Below, in pieces: positions 1-14,600 of a DNA stretch of 64,000 nucleotides. Position numbers and translations under genes: made by a program. A model generated the notes under the pieces. That model made no database searches. It was given only the letters and a program-made list of their open reading frames with translations, and had not been told where the DNA came from. The stretch comes from Owenia fusiformis (lineage: Eukaryota > Annelida > Polychaeta > Sabellida > Oweniidae): NCBI GenBank assembly GCA_903813345.2, contig CAIIXF020000010.1, forward strand, positions 17,371,181 to 17,435,180. Direction: 5' to 3'. How positions within the stretch are numbered: position 1 is the first letter of the stretch; the number at the start of each line of letters is the position of its first letter.

Positions 1-2603
1 GTAATGATGTTATCAATTATTTCAGCTTTGTAATTAATGACATCATCACATTCAATCGTACGTTTCAAGAAGAGCACATTTTCTCACTCTCGATCGACCC
101 TGGAAGGGCGTTACTAGTATTCTGTCTGTGTAGCGTTTGTTGGAAAAATTAATGTATTTCTTCAATTTCACCTTGTCATCAGTTACGGTTTCGTCCTGAA
201 AAAATTTAAAGCTTGCATATTGTGCTCGTTATGGTAGAAATATCCCAAATATCAAAGTCAGTGTAAAATTATGACCTGCATTTTCTGTGTAACTCTCAAA
301 CATCAAACACAAAGTTTAATGATTCAAAATGACGCATATTGTCTAACCTTTGCTAAACTGAAACAATTGAACATTTCCTAACAAGGTGGCGTATGTATGA
401 GCCATATAGGCATGCCATTTTGAAGTCCTTAACTGTGAATATTACCATGATGAAAGTTTTAGGTCTTTCAGATATTCCGCGGTGCAACACCATCCTCCGA
501 ACACAGGCCTCCAGAACTCGTACCGGAAGAAGGAAGGAACTTAGTGGATGACGTCTGGAACCCTGCGTTTGGAGGGTGGTGCAACAAATAAGTTGTATCA
601 TCATATACTGTACTCTATGTAAAACATGTGCCCTGTTGGCCCTGCTTGATTCATAATTTCTTCCTCACCTAATTTGTTTTCATATACAAAACGACTTTTT
701 TATCACAATGATAATTTAATCGTATCCTTTTATCTTATATGTCAATATATCATATCAAAATGTATTCTCTCATATAGAATAAAAAATGAGGTAATGAATA
801 TACAATACAGTTACCCTGTAACAACCCTTGTAGGATATCCAGCAAGTCAAGATATGTATGTTGCATTATATACAGACTACTATATAATTTGGTATGTTTC
901 CATCTATTTTTTGTTGAACAAATTATTTTACATTTCATTACATTAAGAACCTTTAGGTTCATCCCCTCTTTGTGTTGCATGCCGATTGTTGCACTTTGTA
1001 TGAGCTAATGAATGATAAAGGCTTAGTCTGAAATATTGCACCCTGCGTGGCTTTTTTCACCGTCGTTCCTAATAAATCTCGTAAAAATCAATGCGTATCA
1101 GATAGATAGATATAGACACTGTCTATAAATTATCGAATAAATACATTAGTTGGAATGTATTACAATTTATATCTTGCTATTAGGATGAATTAATACTATT
1201 GGGCTGAAAATATTGATAGATAAATATTATTTCGAATAGGCTTTTACGTCAACTATGACAAAGGCATCCATGGGCAAATCAGGGCAAATCACTATTTACT
1301 GTTTCAATCATTCATTTTATCAAATGAGAAATGACAATGTTTAGGGCAATGTTTGAAAAATAAAAGAAACCGCTAGGAGTAATATAAAAAATCATAAGAA
1401 TTACAATTTCCATAACCATAACATAACTTGTGTAGTATATGCATTACCCCCATAAGATACTATTTAAACAGACTTGCCAACCTAAAATGAAAATTTTTCG
1501 GGAGATTTAAAAAAAATTGCGATACTTTTACGGGTAAATTTTGAAAAACGTGACTTTTTTATGGAAGATTTCAGAAAAACGGGAGTTTTTGCGGTAGGTT
1601 CTGAAAAAACGGGAGTTTTTACGGTAGGTTTTGAAAAAACTGGAGTTTTTGATCTTGATCTTGAAGGATTGCCGTCTCCATCCACAGTCACCAGTGTACA
1701 TGTACAGACCAACCATGCAAACAGCCTTTCTATTTTCACTTTCTACTGAGATATACACTCCAAATGTTTGGTAAGTCATTACCCCTTAGGATACATCATG
1801 ATAAACCATGGCATCTCAAATCTTCTCAGCCCTGAGATCATGTTTCAGGTGAAACAGAAAGATGATATGAGTATCAGAATGCATAGGATACAAGTTAAAG
1901 CTGTTTATGTTTGCATGAAGTTAAACATGACGTCATAAGGGAGTTGAGACTGGAGATAATAATTCATAGTTTTACAATGATAAATATAATTTCCTATAGC
2001 CCTGCATAGATATGATAAATAATGCTTTTCTTATACTCGATACTAGATGGGATGTTACTAGCCAAAACAGTGCATGTATCCAATCCAGCATGGAATTCGA
2101 GAAGCAGAATGAATTTATTAAATTTCTTTTCGAAATAGAAAAATTTGTTCCATTTATTTTCGCTTAAAGTGAACTGGGGGCTGTGGGTGAACATTCGGTG
2201 AAGGTTAAAAACAAAACATCAAGGCCTATTTTAACCATGTCAATGGATGGAAGGTTAACACCCTGTGCATCAAAGATATATGTATTTATTCAGCTATTTT
2301 TTTGTTATTGTCAATCGTATGAATTTATTTCAACCATTAATCTAAACAATGGCCCATGTCCACAGATTAATTATATTTGCTTTAATACAAAAGTCGCAAT
2401 TTAGGATTTTGACCAATGTCATCTGAGGCCTTGATTTGAACATTTATCAAGTCTGGTGTTTGTGCATCTACACCAACGCTTGTGGTATTGTTTTATTCAA
2501 AATCGCTCATTAAAATGTCAATTTAAATTAATGAAAGGTCCAAATGTGTAAAAATGAAAATTTACGATCCAAATTCTTGATCATTAATTAGGGACAATTT
2601 TTG
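1..2603. other. Intergenic stretch upstream of the VWC-array gene
   Basis: No coding exon, RNA gene or recognisable transposon protein is visible on either strand. The open frames here are short, start at arbitrary codons and resemble no family I know. The only clear structure is the short tandem repeat at about 1541-1665, listed separately. The left edge of the window may contain the end of a gene lying outside it, but I see no splice-consistent exon. Confidence 0.6.
1541..1665. repeat. Short tandem repeat, about 30 bp x 4
   Basis: Four degenerate units of roughly 30 bp follow the pattern GAAAAAACGGGAGTTTTT then a CGGTAGGTTCT-like spacer. The units differ by several bases, so the array is old or fast-changing. 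Open frames cross it on both strands, as expected for a tandem array without stop codons, and I give them no coding meaning. Confidence 0.7.
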
Positions 2604-2678
2604 TATATATAGTCACTGTTCCTCTAGACAATCACAACCAAACGACCGGGAATCGAATCTCTCAGGTAAAAGCAGAAA
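2604..2678 (+). promoter_or_regulatory. TATA-type core promoter and short 5' UTR of the VWC-array gene
   Basis: A TATATATA stretch at 2604-2611 lies about 70 bases before the ATG at 2679. Transcription would be expected to start about 30 bases after the TATA box, near 2635-2642, leaving a 5' UTR of about 40 bases. A focused TATA promoter fits a tissue-specific secreted protein. The position is inferred from spacing; no transcript evidence is available. Confidence 0.5.
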
Positions 2679-5600
2679 ATGAAGTTAACACTTGCTGTTG
2701 TTCTAGCAGTCTGTCTGCTACACGTGGCACTGTGTAAGATTTATGTGAAATATCCAACAGAACAAAGGTAAGTGGCGAAACTACTAATATACTGTTATTC
2801 TAATCCTCCTCTCTTCCTTCATGTCATAGACAACTATCTAGTTGCACGAATACATAGTGCTTTAATTTAAAAGTCATTTTTGCTTTTATCATCATATGTT
2901 CGTTCGAACCCGGATGTAGACGAAGTTGTACCCTTCATGAGAGCTCTTCAAGCGGGAGGTAACTAAACTGAACTAAAACTAAATTTTATCGCGTATTGGA
3001 GTATTGTATTGCAAGTACACTAAATGAGCTTTTCAATGAACAAAACAAGAACAGAAACCTATTTTTCAATAGCAATGCTGCATTGTCATAACACGATAAA
3101 ATAAAATTATTAAACACATTTCGATACGGAGAACGAAATTCGCAACTTGTGCAAGTTTGTATGAGCATGAAACCTCAGAAATAAATGATTTGAAAACTTA
3201 AACTAAAAAAATCAGTTTGCTAATCTCTTTCAGTAGTTTGATCCCTTCTTAAATGCTACATACATATTAATGATAATTAGGCCTGCTACGTATAACCCCC
3301 TCTTCTTTAACAAGCTGAATTGGAATGAACAAAACTATCAAATCTGATATATTATATAATAAATATTATTATATTTGATTATTACAGCTATAGAATAGAC
3401 GCGTCTTAAATTAACTATTATTAATAACCTACATACTCACTAATTACTAGTTTTATTTTTTAATGAGCACTTCACACACCTTGGTATACATCGAAGATGA
3501 ATAACCCAAACTATTGCATTGGTAAAGTTTGAAAAATCACATCGATGCTTAGTTTTAAGTGACTCTTATAATATCATCACGACAGATAAAAAGTCAAGCT
3601 CGCGGAAATTCTAGACACAATGTTCAACAAATTATTAATTCTTAGGCACCAATGGGTCGTTTACCAACTTGACTGCGTTTGCAAATCAATCAATGTTTCA
3701 AGAAGGAAAATGGTTGTAGATGTTTCATACCTTTATAACCTAAGAAATGATTCAACTTGAGATGAAAGCACCATTTCACATGGGATACGAGATATATTTT
3801 AACTATTTTACATGGTAATACAATATACTATATTCTAACGTTTTGTAGAAAGAAGGTGTGCAAGTATCGTGGAGAAACGTACAATGCAGGTCAGAAAGTT
3901 AAAGTTAAATGTAACGATTGCAAGTGCAAGAAATCTGGAAAGATGAAGTGTTCTAAAAAGAAATGTGGCCAAGTTTGTGGTTGGGAAGGTATTTAATTTT
4001 GATGTTCAACCTTTCCTTTTTCAAATTTTGATTTTTGACAAAACAAATATTCAGTTTCAGATTTTACTCACTCCCAAATCTTGCATCAGAAATGTATTCC
4101 TCGTCATGCCTTCGTTGTTTTATATTTCTCATCAAAGTGTTTTTCCTGTTCTTCTACTACAGTGGTAGATTGCGCAAATGTCAAGTGTTTACAAGCACTA
4201 TGTGCAGTTGGCCAAGAGTTGAAAGTACCTTCCGACGAATGCTGCCCTGTCTGTGTAAATAAACCAGGTAAGGATTGAATTGTATACAAAATTATAAAAA
4301 ATAGGAACAATAGAAACTATATTACGAGATGTTATGGAGAGAAAAATGTTGTTCAAGGTTTTAGGCACCCTATCGTTTTCGATCAATCTGTTCTTCTGCC
4401 TTTATAATTTAAAAAGGATTTTGTATTGATAGAAGATCTGTTATAATTTCCTTACCTGGCTTGTATAGTGTAGCGACAGTTATTCTGTAGTAATAGAGTG
4501 TCGGTATAGATACAGTTAAAGCCATATTTGAAAGAGAGAAAACCTAAACCTAGAATCATGAAGGGTGATCAATTATAGATGACATCAACTTATTTTTGCT
4601 ACGAAAATGCCTTTACCACGCCTTTCTGAAAAGAAATTTCCAACGGAATCCGAATATGCTATTGCAATAGATTAAGTAAAATTATGAAATGGATTTTCCT
4701 TTGTAGCACCTACCACCCCCAAGTCTAATAGGTTCTGTAGTTACAATGGCCAGCAATATGGAGAAGGAGTCGGTTTCAACATTGACTGCAATATATGTGT
4801 CTGTAGAAATGGCAATCCTATATGCCAATTGAGAGATTGCAGTAAGGATTTATAGATATTTAGAAATTCTTATTCGATTTTATGACGTTGCGCCCATTCC
4901 TTGAATTGATGCAAGGTGGCCTTGGTGTCAGAGTCTGAAGCAACTCGCGCACTTACGGGCCATAAAGGTCCATGTGCAGTATGGCAAGTGGTTTTAGACG
5001 GTCATATCTTTCACCATGAGTACTTTCTGGCCATGAATACAGTGGTTTTTATAAAAACAATATGTTTTCTTTCAAGTGAAGTTCCAGTGATAATAAAATA
5101 TCAATCCAACTCTCTGAAAAATTATGGTTTAGGACCCCATCTGGGCACATTTTCTAAAAAGAGGATCTTGTTTTTCTCGATTTATCCATATCAAAAGTTT
5201 CTTCTACACTATATTTACAACTTCTGAAAAGGGGATTGGTATTGAAATGCGTTAAAGTTAAAAACCACATATCCCATGTTATTTTCCCGTAGAGAAAACT
5301 TGTGCTATCCATTGTTTTCAGCATAATTTGGTCATTGAAAATTGATATCTTCAAAACTAGACTTTCAATACCATTCTACTTTGGAAGAAGTTTTAGACCC
5401 CTTTTTGAATAATCTTTTCATGCAATAAAAATCGGAAACATGAGATCCTCTTTTTAGTAAATAGGTTCAACATTTTGAAAAAATTGTTGACATGGGGTCC
5501 CTATTCATAATTTTTCGAAATGTTCAATTGAAATTTTTATCATCATGGGTACTTCACTTGAAACAAAACATATTGTTTTCATAAAAAACACGGTATTTAT

Positions 5601-8600
5601 GCCCAGAAAGTACTCATGGTGAAAGATATGACTGTCTAAAATCACTTGCCATACTGCACATGGACCTTTGTGGTAAAAATACAATTAAAATCAATCAAAA
5701 AATACTAAAACCTTAGACCGAAATAATGAATTTCTCAATTCCATCAGGATCTTTTACTATTACTAAATTCCTTTGGGATAATGAGGATGTAACTGAAACC
5801 TTGTGAAGAGGCGTGTCCTTTTCAAATGAAGTATTTGAAAACAATTTCAATTATAATCGATTTGTTTATGCTTCTCATATTCCCATCGTTTTTATGCTTC
5901 TAATCATAGTTTTTTACTCATTCTTCTACTATAGCGGTAGATTGCAGAAATGTCCAATGCCCTGTAATTCAACAATGTGCATTTGGCCAAGAGTTTAAGG
6001 TGCCTTCCGGCCAGTGCTGTCCGGTCTGTGTGTTTAAAACAGGTAATTATAGCATTGTATACAAAAATACGACAATAGAAAATACGATAGTGAAAGATAC
6101 TATGACGAAAACTATATCGTTTTGTTTAACTTTAAAATCATTTTAATATCCACCTGCCAGTAATAAAACCATGCCATATCGGTAGGATATTTGTTACAAC
6201 CATTTCGTTGCCTACTTAAGTGTTGCAACAGTTTCCATTTTTAGAATATGTGCCCCTCGTAATGTCATAAAAGTTTTTCATGCTTCTAAGCAAGTGTTCT
6301 TTCCCATTCTTCTACACGATAGATTGCACAAAGGTCGCATGTTCTCCAATTCGCTGTGCAGTTGATCAAGACTTGAGGGTGCCCTCCGGCCAGTGCTGTC
6401 CGGTCTGTGTAGTTAAAACAGGTAAAGGTATAGCACAAAGTATACAAAAAGGATAACAAATGGATGATAGTTCAAAAAACGATAGTGAAAGATAATGCTT
6501 TATTTTAACTAAAAGCACTTATAGATGGTATAAGCTACGGAATCACATTTACCACGCCTAATTTCTAATATGAAACTTGCAACGGAAAATGCTACTGCAA
6601 TAGATTTAGTAAAATTATGTACCCGCTTTTTCCTTTGTAGCGCCAACCACCCCCAAGCCTAATAACTTCTGCAGTTACAATGGCCAGCAATATGGAGAAG
6701 GAGCCAGTTTCAACATTGACTGTAATATATGTGTCTGTAGAAATGGCAATCCTGTCTGCCAATTGAGAGATTGCAGTAAGGATTTATAGATATTTAGAAA
6801 TCCCAATTCGATTTTATAACTTTGCGCCAATTCCTAGAATTGATGCAATGTGGCCTTGGAATCCTAAACTGAAGTTACTCGAGATATTACGGGCCATATA
6901 TTGTGGGTTTAAATACAATTAAAATCAATTTAAATTTAAAATTTCTCAATAATTTCTCATCGGGATCCTGTATTATTACTAAATTCTTTTGGGACAAAGA
7001 GGATGTAACTTACGCTTTTCAAAATGAATTAAGTATTTAAAAGCATATTTCGATTGTACTGGATCTGTTTTCAGAATATGTGCCCCTCGTTATAATGTCA
7101 TCGTCTTCATGTTTCTAATAATAGTGTTTTTCAATTATTTTACTATAGCGGTAGATTGCACAAATGTCCGATGTCCCCAAATTCAACCATGTACATTTGG
7201 CCAAGAGTTGAAGGTACCTTCCGGCCAGTGCTGCCCTGTATGTGTAGTAAAGACTGGTAAGTATGACATTTTATAAACAAAAAGATGACAATAGAAAATA
7301 TGATAGGGAAAAATACTGAGACGACAACAATAAAGTTTTGATTATTTCCAATAGTCATTTTAATATCTTATCGTATCAATTTTTCTGTCCACCTGTCATT
7401 ATAAAACCACGCCGTATCGGTAGGATATTTGCTACAACCATTTCGTTGCCTGACTTAAGTGTTACAACAGTGTAGAATATGGAGTGTCGGCAAAGATATA
7501 TATTAAGTCATTGATCATGAGCATAGTTAAAAGAATTGATTGATGACAGTCAACTTATTTTTGTTGCGTAATCAAGTTTGTCAAGCCTGATAGATGATGC
7601 CACTGAAACATTATGAGGAAGGTTGTCCTTTTGTCCAAGGGAAATATTTAACAATTATTTGTTTTACTGGATCTGCTTTCAGAATATGTACCCCTTGTAG
7701 TGTCATACTAGTTGTTCATGCTTCAAATCAAGTGTTTTTTCCATTCTTACTTGATAGATTGCACAAAGGTCGCATGTCCTCCAATTCGCTGTGCAGTTGG
7801 CCAGGACTTGAGGGTGCCTTCCGGCCAGTGCTGTCCGGTCTGTGTAGTTAAAACAGGTAATGGTATAGCATAAAGTATACAAAAGGATAGCAAATTAAAT
7901 GGATGATAGTAGAAAAACGATAGTGAAAGATAATGCTTTATTTAACTCAAAGCACTTATAGATGGTATAAACTACGGAATCACCTTTGCCACACCAAATT
8001 TCTTAAATGATACTTGCAACGGAAAATACTACTCAAAAAAATTAGTAAAATTATGAACCCGCCTTTCCTTTGTAGCGCCAACCACCCCCAAGCCTAATAA
8101 CTTCTGCAGTTACAATGGCCAGCAATATGGAGAAGGAGCCGGTTTCAACATTGACTGTAATATATGTGTCTGTAGAAATGGCAATCCTGTCTGCCAATTG
8201 AGAGATTGCAGTAAGAATTTAAAGATATTTCGAAATCCAAATTCGATTTTATAACTTTGAGCCAATTCCTAGAATTGATGCAATGTGGCCTTGGAATCCT
8301 AAACTGAAGTTACTCGCGATCTTACGGGTCATATATTGTGGGTTTAAATAGAATTAAAATCAATTTAAACTTAAAATTTCTCAATAATTTTACACCGGGA
8401 TCCTGTATTATTACTAAATTCTTTTGGAACAAAGAGGATGTAACTTACGCTTTTCAAAATGAAGTATTTAAAAGCATATATATGTTGATTGTACTGGATC
8501 TGTTTTCAGAATATGTGCCCCTCGTTATAATGTCATCGTCTTCATGTTTCTAATAATAGTGATTTTCAATTATTTTACTATAGCGGTAGATTGCACAAAT

Positions 8601-11600
8601 GTCCAATGTCCCCAAATTCAACCATGTACATTTGGCCAAGAGTTGAAGGTACCTTCCGGCCAGTGCTGCCCTGTATGTGTAGTAAAAACTGGTAAGAATG
8701 ACATTTTATATACAAAAAGATGACAATAGAAAATATGATAGGGAAAAATACTGAGACGACAACAATAAAGTTTTGATTATTTCTAATAGTCATTTTAATT
8801 TCTTATCGTATCAATTTTTCAGTCCACCTGTCATTATAAAACCATGCCGTATCGGTAGGATATTTGCTACAACCATTTCGTTGCCTGACTTAAGTGTTGC
8901 AACAGTGTAGAATATGGAGTGTCGGCAAAGATATATATTAAGTCATTGATCATGAGCATAGTTAAAAGAATTGATTGATGACAGTCAACTTATTTTTGTT
9001 GCGTAATCAAGTTTGTCAAGCTGATAGAGGATGCTGCTGAAACATTATGAGGAAGTTTGTCCTTTTGTCCAAGGGAAATATTTAACAATTATTTGTTTTA
9101 CTGGATCTGCTTTCAGAATATGTACCCCTTGTAGTGTCATATACTAGTTGTTCATGCTTCTAATCAAGTGTTCTTTCCATTCTTACTTGATAGATTGCAC
9201 AAAGGTCGCATGTCCTCCAATTCGCTGTGCAGTTGGCCAAGAATTGAGGGTGCCTTCTGGCCAGTGCTGCCCAGTTTGTGTAGTTAAAACAGGTAAAGGT
9301 ATAGGATTGTTTACAAAAGGATAGTGTTGCGGCATAGATGTATCTTAGGTCATCCATCACAAGCATAGATAATATCAACTTATTTCTGATATCTTTGTTA
9401 CACCTAATTTCTAAAAAAGGAACTTTTTAACAGAATATTCTGCAATGAAATTAGTAAACCTGAATTTCATTTCCTTTGCAGCGCCTACCACCCCCAAGAC
9501 TAATATGTTCTGCAGTTACAATGGCCAGCAATATGGAGAAGGAGTCAGTTTCAATATTGACTGCAATATATGTGTCTGTAGAAACGGCGTTATTATCTGC
9601 CAATTTAGGGATTGTTGTAAGAATTTAAAGATATTAATAAAGCTTAATTAGACTATGCGCCAATTCTCTAGAATTTATGCAAGGTGCCATGAGAGTCAAA
9701 AGGGCTATAGGTGCACACTTAAAATTACAAATAAAATCAATTAAAAAATACTTATGCCATAGACCCAGATATTGTATTTCCCAATTATCTAACATCCCGA
9801 TCCTGTACCCGATCCTGTACCATTACTTATTAAAGTGTTCTTTCCATTCCTCTACAATAGCGGTAGATTGCACAAAGGTGACATGTTCTCCAATTCAACC
9901 ATGTACATCTAACCAAGAGTTAAAGGTGCCTTCCGGCCAGTGCTGTCCTGTCTGTGTATTAAAAACTGGTAGGTCCATGTATAGCATTGTATATGTAAAA
10001 AACCCAAGGTTGACAATAAATAATACAATATTGAAAAATACAATGATGAGAATATTGATTTAAAAATCATTTGTTCAACTTGATTTGTTTTTAGAATACA
10101 ATGTAAGTGTCACTCGTAATGTCACACTAGGCTTTCATATTTGTAATCTTAGTTCTTTGTTTTCTTCTTTGCAATAGATTGCTCAAAGGTCGTATGTCCT
10201 CAAATTCAGCAATGTGCAGCTGGCCAAGAGTTGAAGGTGCCTTCTGGCCAGTGCTGTCCTGTCTGTGTAGTTAAAACAGGTAAACAGAGCATTGTATACA
10301 AAACGATAACAATAGAAAATACGATTGTGAATTGAAAGATATGATGGAAATATTAACACTGTTTAAACTTCGGCTGTATTTTTGGACAGCTTTTTTGACC
10401 GCAAGCAAGATTTCAATCCTAAAATTTACTAGCTAGATCGTGGTTATGCAACAATATTTTGTGCGAAATACCGCTGTGTTAAACAATTGAATAATAAACA
10501 ACCGTGTCAATTTCACTTGCACCGCGGTCAAAAAAGCATATGATACGACGTCAGATACTGTACATCACGGCGTAACATTGTAATTGTTCATTTTATCGAC
10601 AAAATGCAAAGATTTGGGTGATAAATATGCGCAATGCTCCTCCAAGTAATTGCAAAAGTTTTAATAAAATTACAGCCAAAAGAATATTTAATATCGTATC
10701 GTATCAATTTTTCTGGTCACATGTATCTATGATAATAAAACCACGCCGTATCAATAGGATATTTGTAACAACCATTTCGCTACCTGACCTGTGTTGCAAT
10801 AGTGTAGCACATAGTGTCATGATAGGTATATTTTAGTCATTAATCATAAGCATATTTGATTTATTTTTGTTCCTGCATCAACTTTTTCACGCCTAATTTC
10901 TAAAAGGGGGCTTTTGTAAAAGAAAATACTGCTGCTATGGAACTAGTAAAACTGAATTTCATTTCCTTTGTATAGCCCCTACCACCCGGAAGCCTAATAA
11001 GTTCTGTACTTACAATGGCCAGCAATATGGAGAGGGAGCCAATTTCAACATTGACTGCAATATATGTGTCTGTAGAAACGGCGATATTATCTGCCAATTT
11101 AGGGATTGTTGTAAGAATTTATAGCTATTAATAAAGCTTAATTAGACTTTGCGCCAATTCTCTATAATTTATGCAAGGTGCCATTAGAATCAAAAGGGCT
11201 ATAGGTGCACACTTACGGGCCATAAATTGGGGTTAAATTACAATTAAAATCAATTTAAAAATACTAATGCCATAGAGCCAGATATTGTATTTCCCAATTA
11301 TCTAACATCCCGATCCTGTACCATTACTAATTAAAGTGTTCATTCCATTCTTCTACAATAGCGGTAGATTGCACAAATGTCCAATGTCCTCCAATTCAAC
11401 CATGTACATCTAACCAAGAGTTAAAGGTGCCTTCCGGCCAGTGCTGCCCTGTCTGTGTTATAAAAATTGGTAAGTACATGTATAGCATTGTATATAAAAG
11501 GATGTAAAATACTAAGATTGACAATAAATAATACAATATTGCAAGATACGATGATGAGAATATTGATTTAAAAATCATTTGTTTAGAGGGTTCCGATTAG

Positions 11601-14600
11601 CATCCCGTATAAAAACAATATGGCGGCTCCAGGCGAATCAACTGGATCAGTCCATTTTTAAGAAATAAGGGGAGTTCTGTAAAATCCAGTTTATTGAAAT
11701 TGTCTTCGAGATAAAGTAATCCGTTTATAATGATTTTGAAAACGTTATCCAAAGAGTGATTGCGTTCAAATAATACATGTACAACAGCCAATATAAATTC
11801 TTGTATTAGAAACCGGTTTGTCTTGCTTTGTTTCATTTGTAGGATATTTCATATGCCAAGCTGTGTGCTATTACGTTATGGGGAAATTTAGATGCCAATT
11901 TTTCCTTATTATACACAAATAGAAGATCCTGAAACTTCATCCATAAAATTGGAATTGATTTGTCAAAATAAAAATCACCCTTTTATAAATGTGTGACGAT
12001 CTATAATATACTTATGCTATATAACAGTTAGAGGTGTTGACACAACGACCTCGAACCTGTGAACCCTTGAGTATTATTCCGGGATCGGGCCTTTTATACT
12101 AAACGGTGAGCAACACCAGAAACGAGCGTTCGATTTGCTAAACGATATGCGTCACCCTTTAACTGGATTTGTTTTTAGAATACAATGTAAGTGTCACTCG
12201 TAATGTCACACGAGGTTTTCATATTTGTAATTATGTTCTTTCCTTTCTTCTTTGCAATAGATTGCACAAAGGTCTTATGTCCTCAAATCCAACAATGTGG
12301 AGCTGGCCAAGAGTTCAAGGTGCCTTCTGGCCAGTGCTGTCCTGTCTGTGTAGTTAAAACAGGTAAACAAAGCACTGTATACAAAACGATAACAATAGAA
12401 AATACGATTGTAAATTGAAAGATATAATAAAACTATTAACACTTTGTTTAAATTCCGGCTGTATTTTTAGACATGCTCTTTTGACCGCAAGCAAGATTTC
12501 AATCCTAAAAATCAGCTAGATCGTGGTTATGCAACAATACTTTGTGCGAAATACCGCTGTGTAAAACAATTGAATAATTAATAACCGTATCAATTTCACT
12601 TGCACCGCGTTCAAAAAAAGCATATACAAAAATACAGCCAAAATGTCATAATATTAAATAAAAGATAATATTTAATATCGTATCGTATCAATTTTTCTGG
12701 TCACATGTATCTATGATAATAAAACCACGCCGTGTCAATAGGATATTTGCAACAACCATTTCGCTACCTGACCTGTGTTGCAATAGTGTAGCACATAGTG
12801 TCATGATAGGTATATTTAAGTCATTAACCATACGCATATTTGAAAGAGGGTGATTAATCACGATATAATTTTTTTTCCTGAATCAAATATTTCACGCCGG
12901 ATTTCTAAAAGTTTTTTTTCTAAAATAATATACTGTACTGCTGCTTTGGAATTAGTAAAACTGGATTCCATTTCCTTTGTAGCACCTACCACCCCCAAGC
13001 CTAACAAATTCTGCAGTTACAATGGCCAGCAATATGGAGAAGGAGCCAGTTTCAACATTGACTGCAACATATGTGTCTGTAGTAATGGCGTTATTATCTG
13101 CCAATTTAGGGATTGCTGTAAGAATTTATAGATATTAAGAAATCTTAATTAGACTAATCTTTGTGCCAATTCTCCATAATTAATGCAAGGTGGTCTTGGA
13201 GTCACAGATAGGTTTGAATCAAACTGGTTGAGTACTATACAGGTCATAAATCGGGGGTAGAATTACAATCAAAATCCATTTTACCTCGTAAAGAGGATGC
13301 AACTGAAACATTGTGGGGAAGGTTAACCTTAAATTTTCCCAAATGAAGTATCTAAAAATGATTCGTTATACTTGACTGGTTTCAGAATATGTGTAATGTT
13401 TTCGTAATGTAATCGTTTTCATGTTTCCATTTTTCTATATAGCGGTAGATTGCACAAATGTCCAATGTCCTCAAATTCAACAATGTCCATTTGGCCAAGA
13501 ATTGAAGGTACCTTCCGGCCAGTGCTGCCCTGCCTGTGTGGTTAAAATCGGTAAGTATAGCATCGCATACTAAAGGCAATGACAAAACCTAAGGATAACA
13601 AGAGATATTTACGATAGTGGAAGATACGATTCAAGGAGTATGATAACGCTTTGTTTAACTTTAATGTCATTTTAATATCTTAAAGTATTGATTCTTATGT
13701 TCACCTGTAATAATAAAACTAAAGTTTTGCGACATTATAGAATACAGAGTGTCGGCATAGATATATTTTAAGTCATTAATCATAAGGAGAGGGTGATTGA
13801 TGATATTAACTTATTTTTGTTATGGAATCATGATTGTCCCGCCCATGTCCCGCCTTATAGAGGATGCACCTGAAATCTTGTGGGGAAGGTTGTCCTTCTT
13901 TCAAGAGAAATATTTTACAATTATTTGTTTTACTTCATCTGCTTTCAGAATATAAGCCCCTCGTAATGCCATACATGTTTTTTATTCTTCTAATCAAGTG
14001 TTCTTTCCATTCTTTTATGAAATAGATTGCACAAAGGTCTCATGTCAGTATCAACAATGTGCAGCTGGACAAGAGTTGAAGGTGCCTTCCGGCCAGTGTT
14101 GCCCTGTCTGTGTAATTAAAACAGGTTAGTATAACATTAAATGATGACAATTCAGAAAATACGTTAGTGAAGAGGAAAATAATAGCGCTTTGTTTAAACT
14201 TAAAGGCACTTTAATCGTATCGTATCAATTTTTAGTCAGCTTTTTATGATAATAAAAACCTAGGATGAAAAAATAATTTTATTTCTTTATTCTAGTAATA
14301 ACCACCCCAAAACGATAGAATATTTGTCACAACCATTTCATTATCTGACCGGCTTGTAGTGTTGCGACAGTTTATTCTGTAGCCATAGAATAACGACATA
14401 GAACTAATTAAAAGTCATTAATCATAACCTAGCATATTTGAAAGAGAGAAACCCCTTTAAAAACGTAACAATTTACAATACAAAGAATACAATTTACAAT
14501 AAATAGATGGCATCAACTTATTCTTGTTACGAAATCATCCTTGCCACACATTATTTCTAAAAAGGAACTTTTCTTACGGAATATACAACTGCCATATAGA

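Larger units (their letters stand above)
10976..12362 (+). repeat. VWC exon trio 5 (B 10976-11110, A 11362-11469, A' 12261-12362)
   Basis: Copy of trio 4 with about 575 bp of extra sequence in the A-A' intron (about 11583-12157) that trio 4 lacks. The exons are intact. The preceding intron and the one after A' each carry a copy of the same GGCTGTATTTTT inverted-repeat element, which therefore predates the trio 4/5 duplication. Confidence 0.85.

Noticed and set aside
2183-2404. 73-codon frame just upstream of the VWC gene
   Set aside because: No signal peptide, cysteine pattern or splice link to the gene; the TATA box and signal-peptide ATG downstream explain the start better.
11597-11836. 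79-codon minus-strand frame in the 575-bp insertion
   Set aside because: No recognisable transposase or host domain; kept only as part of an unclassified insertion.
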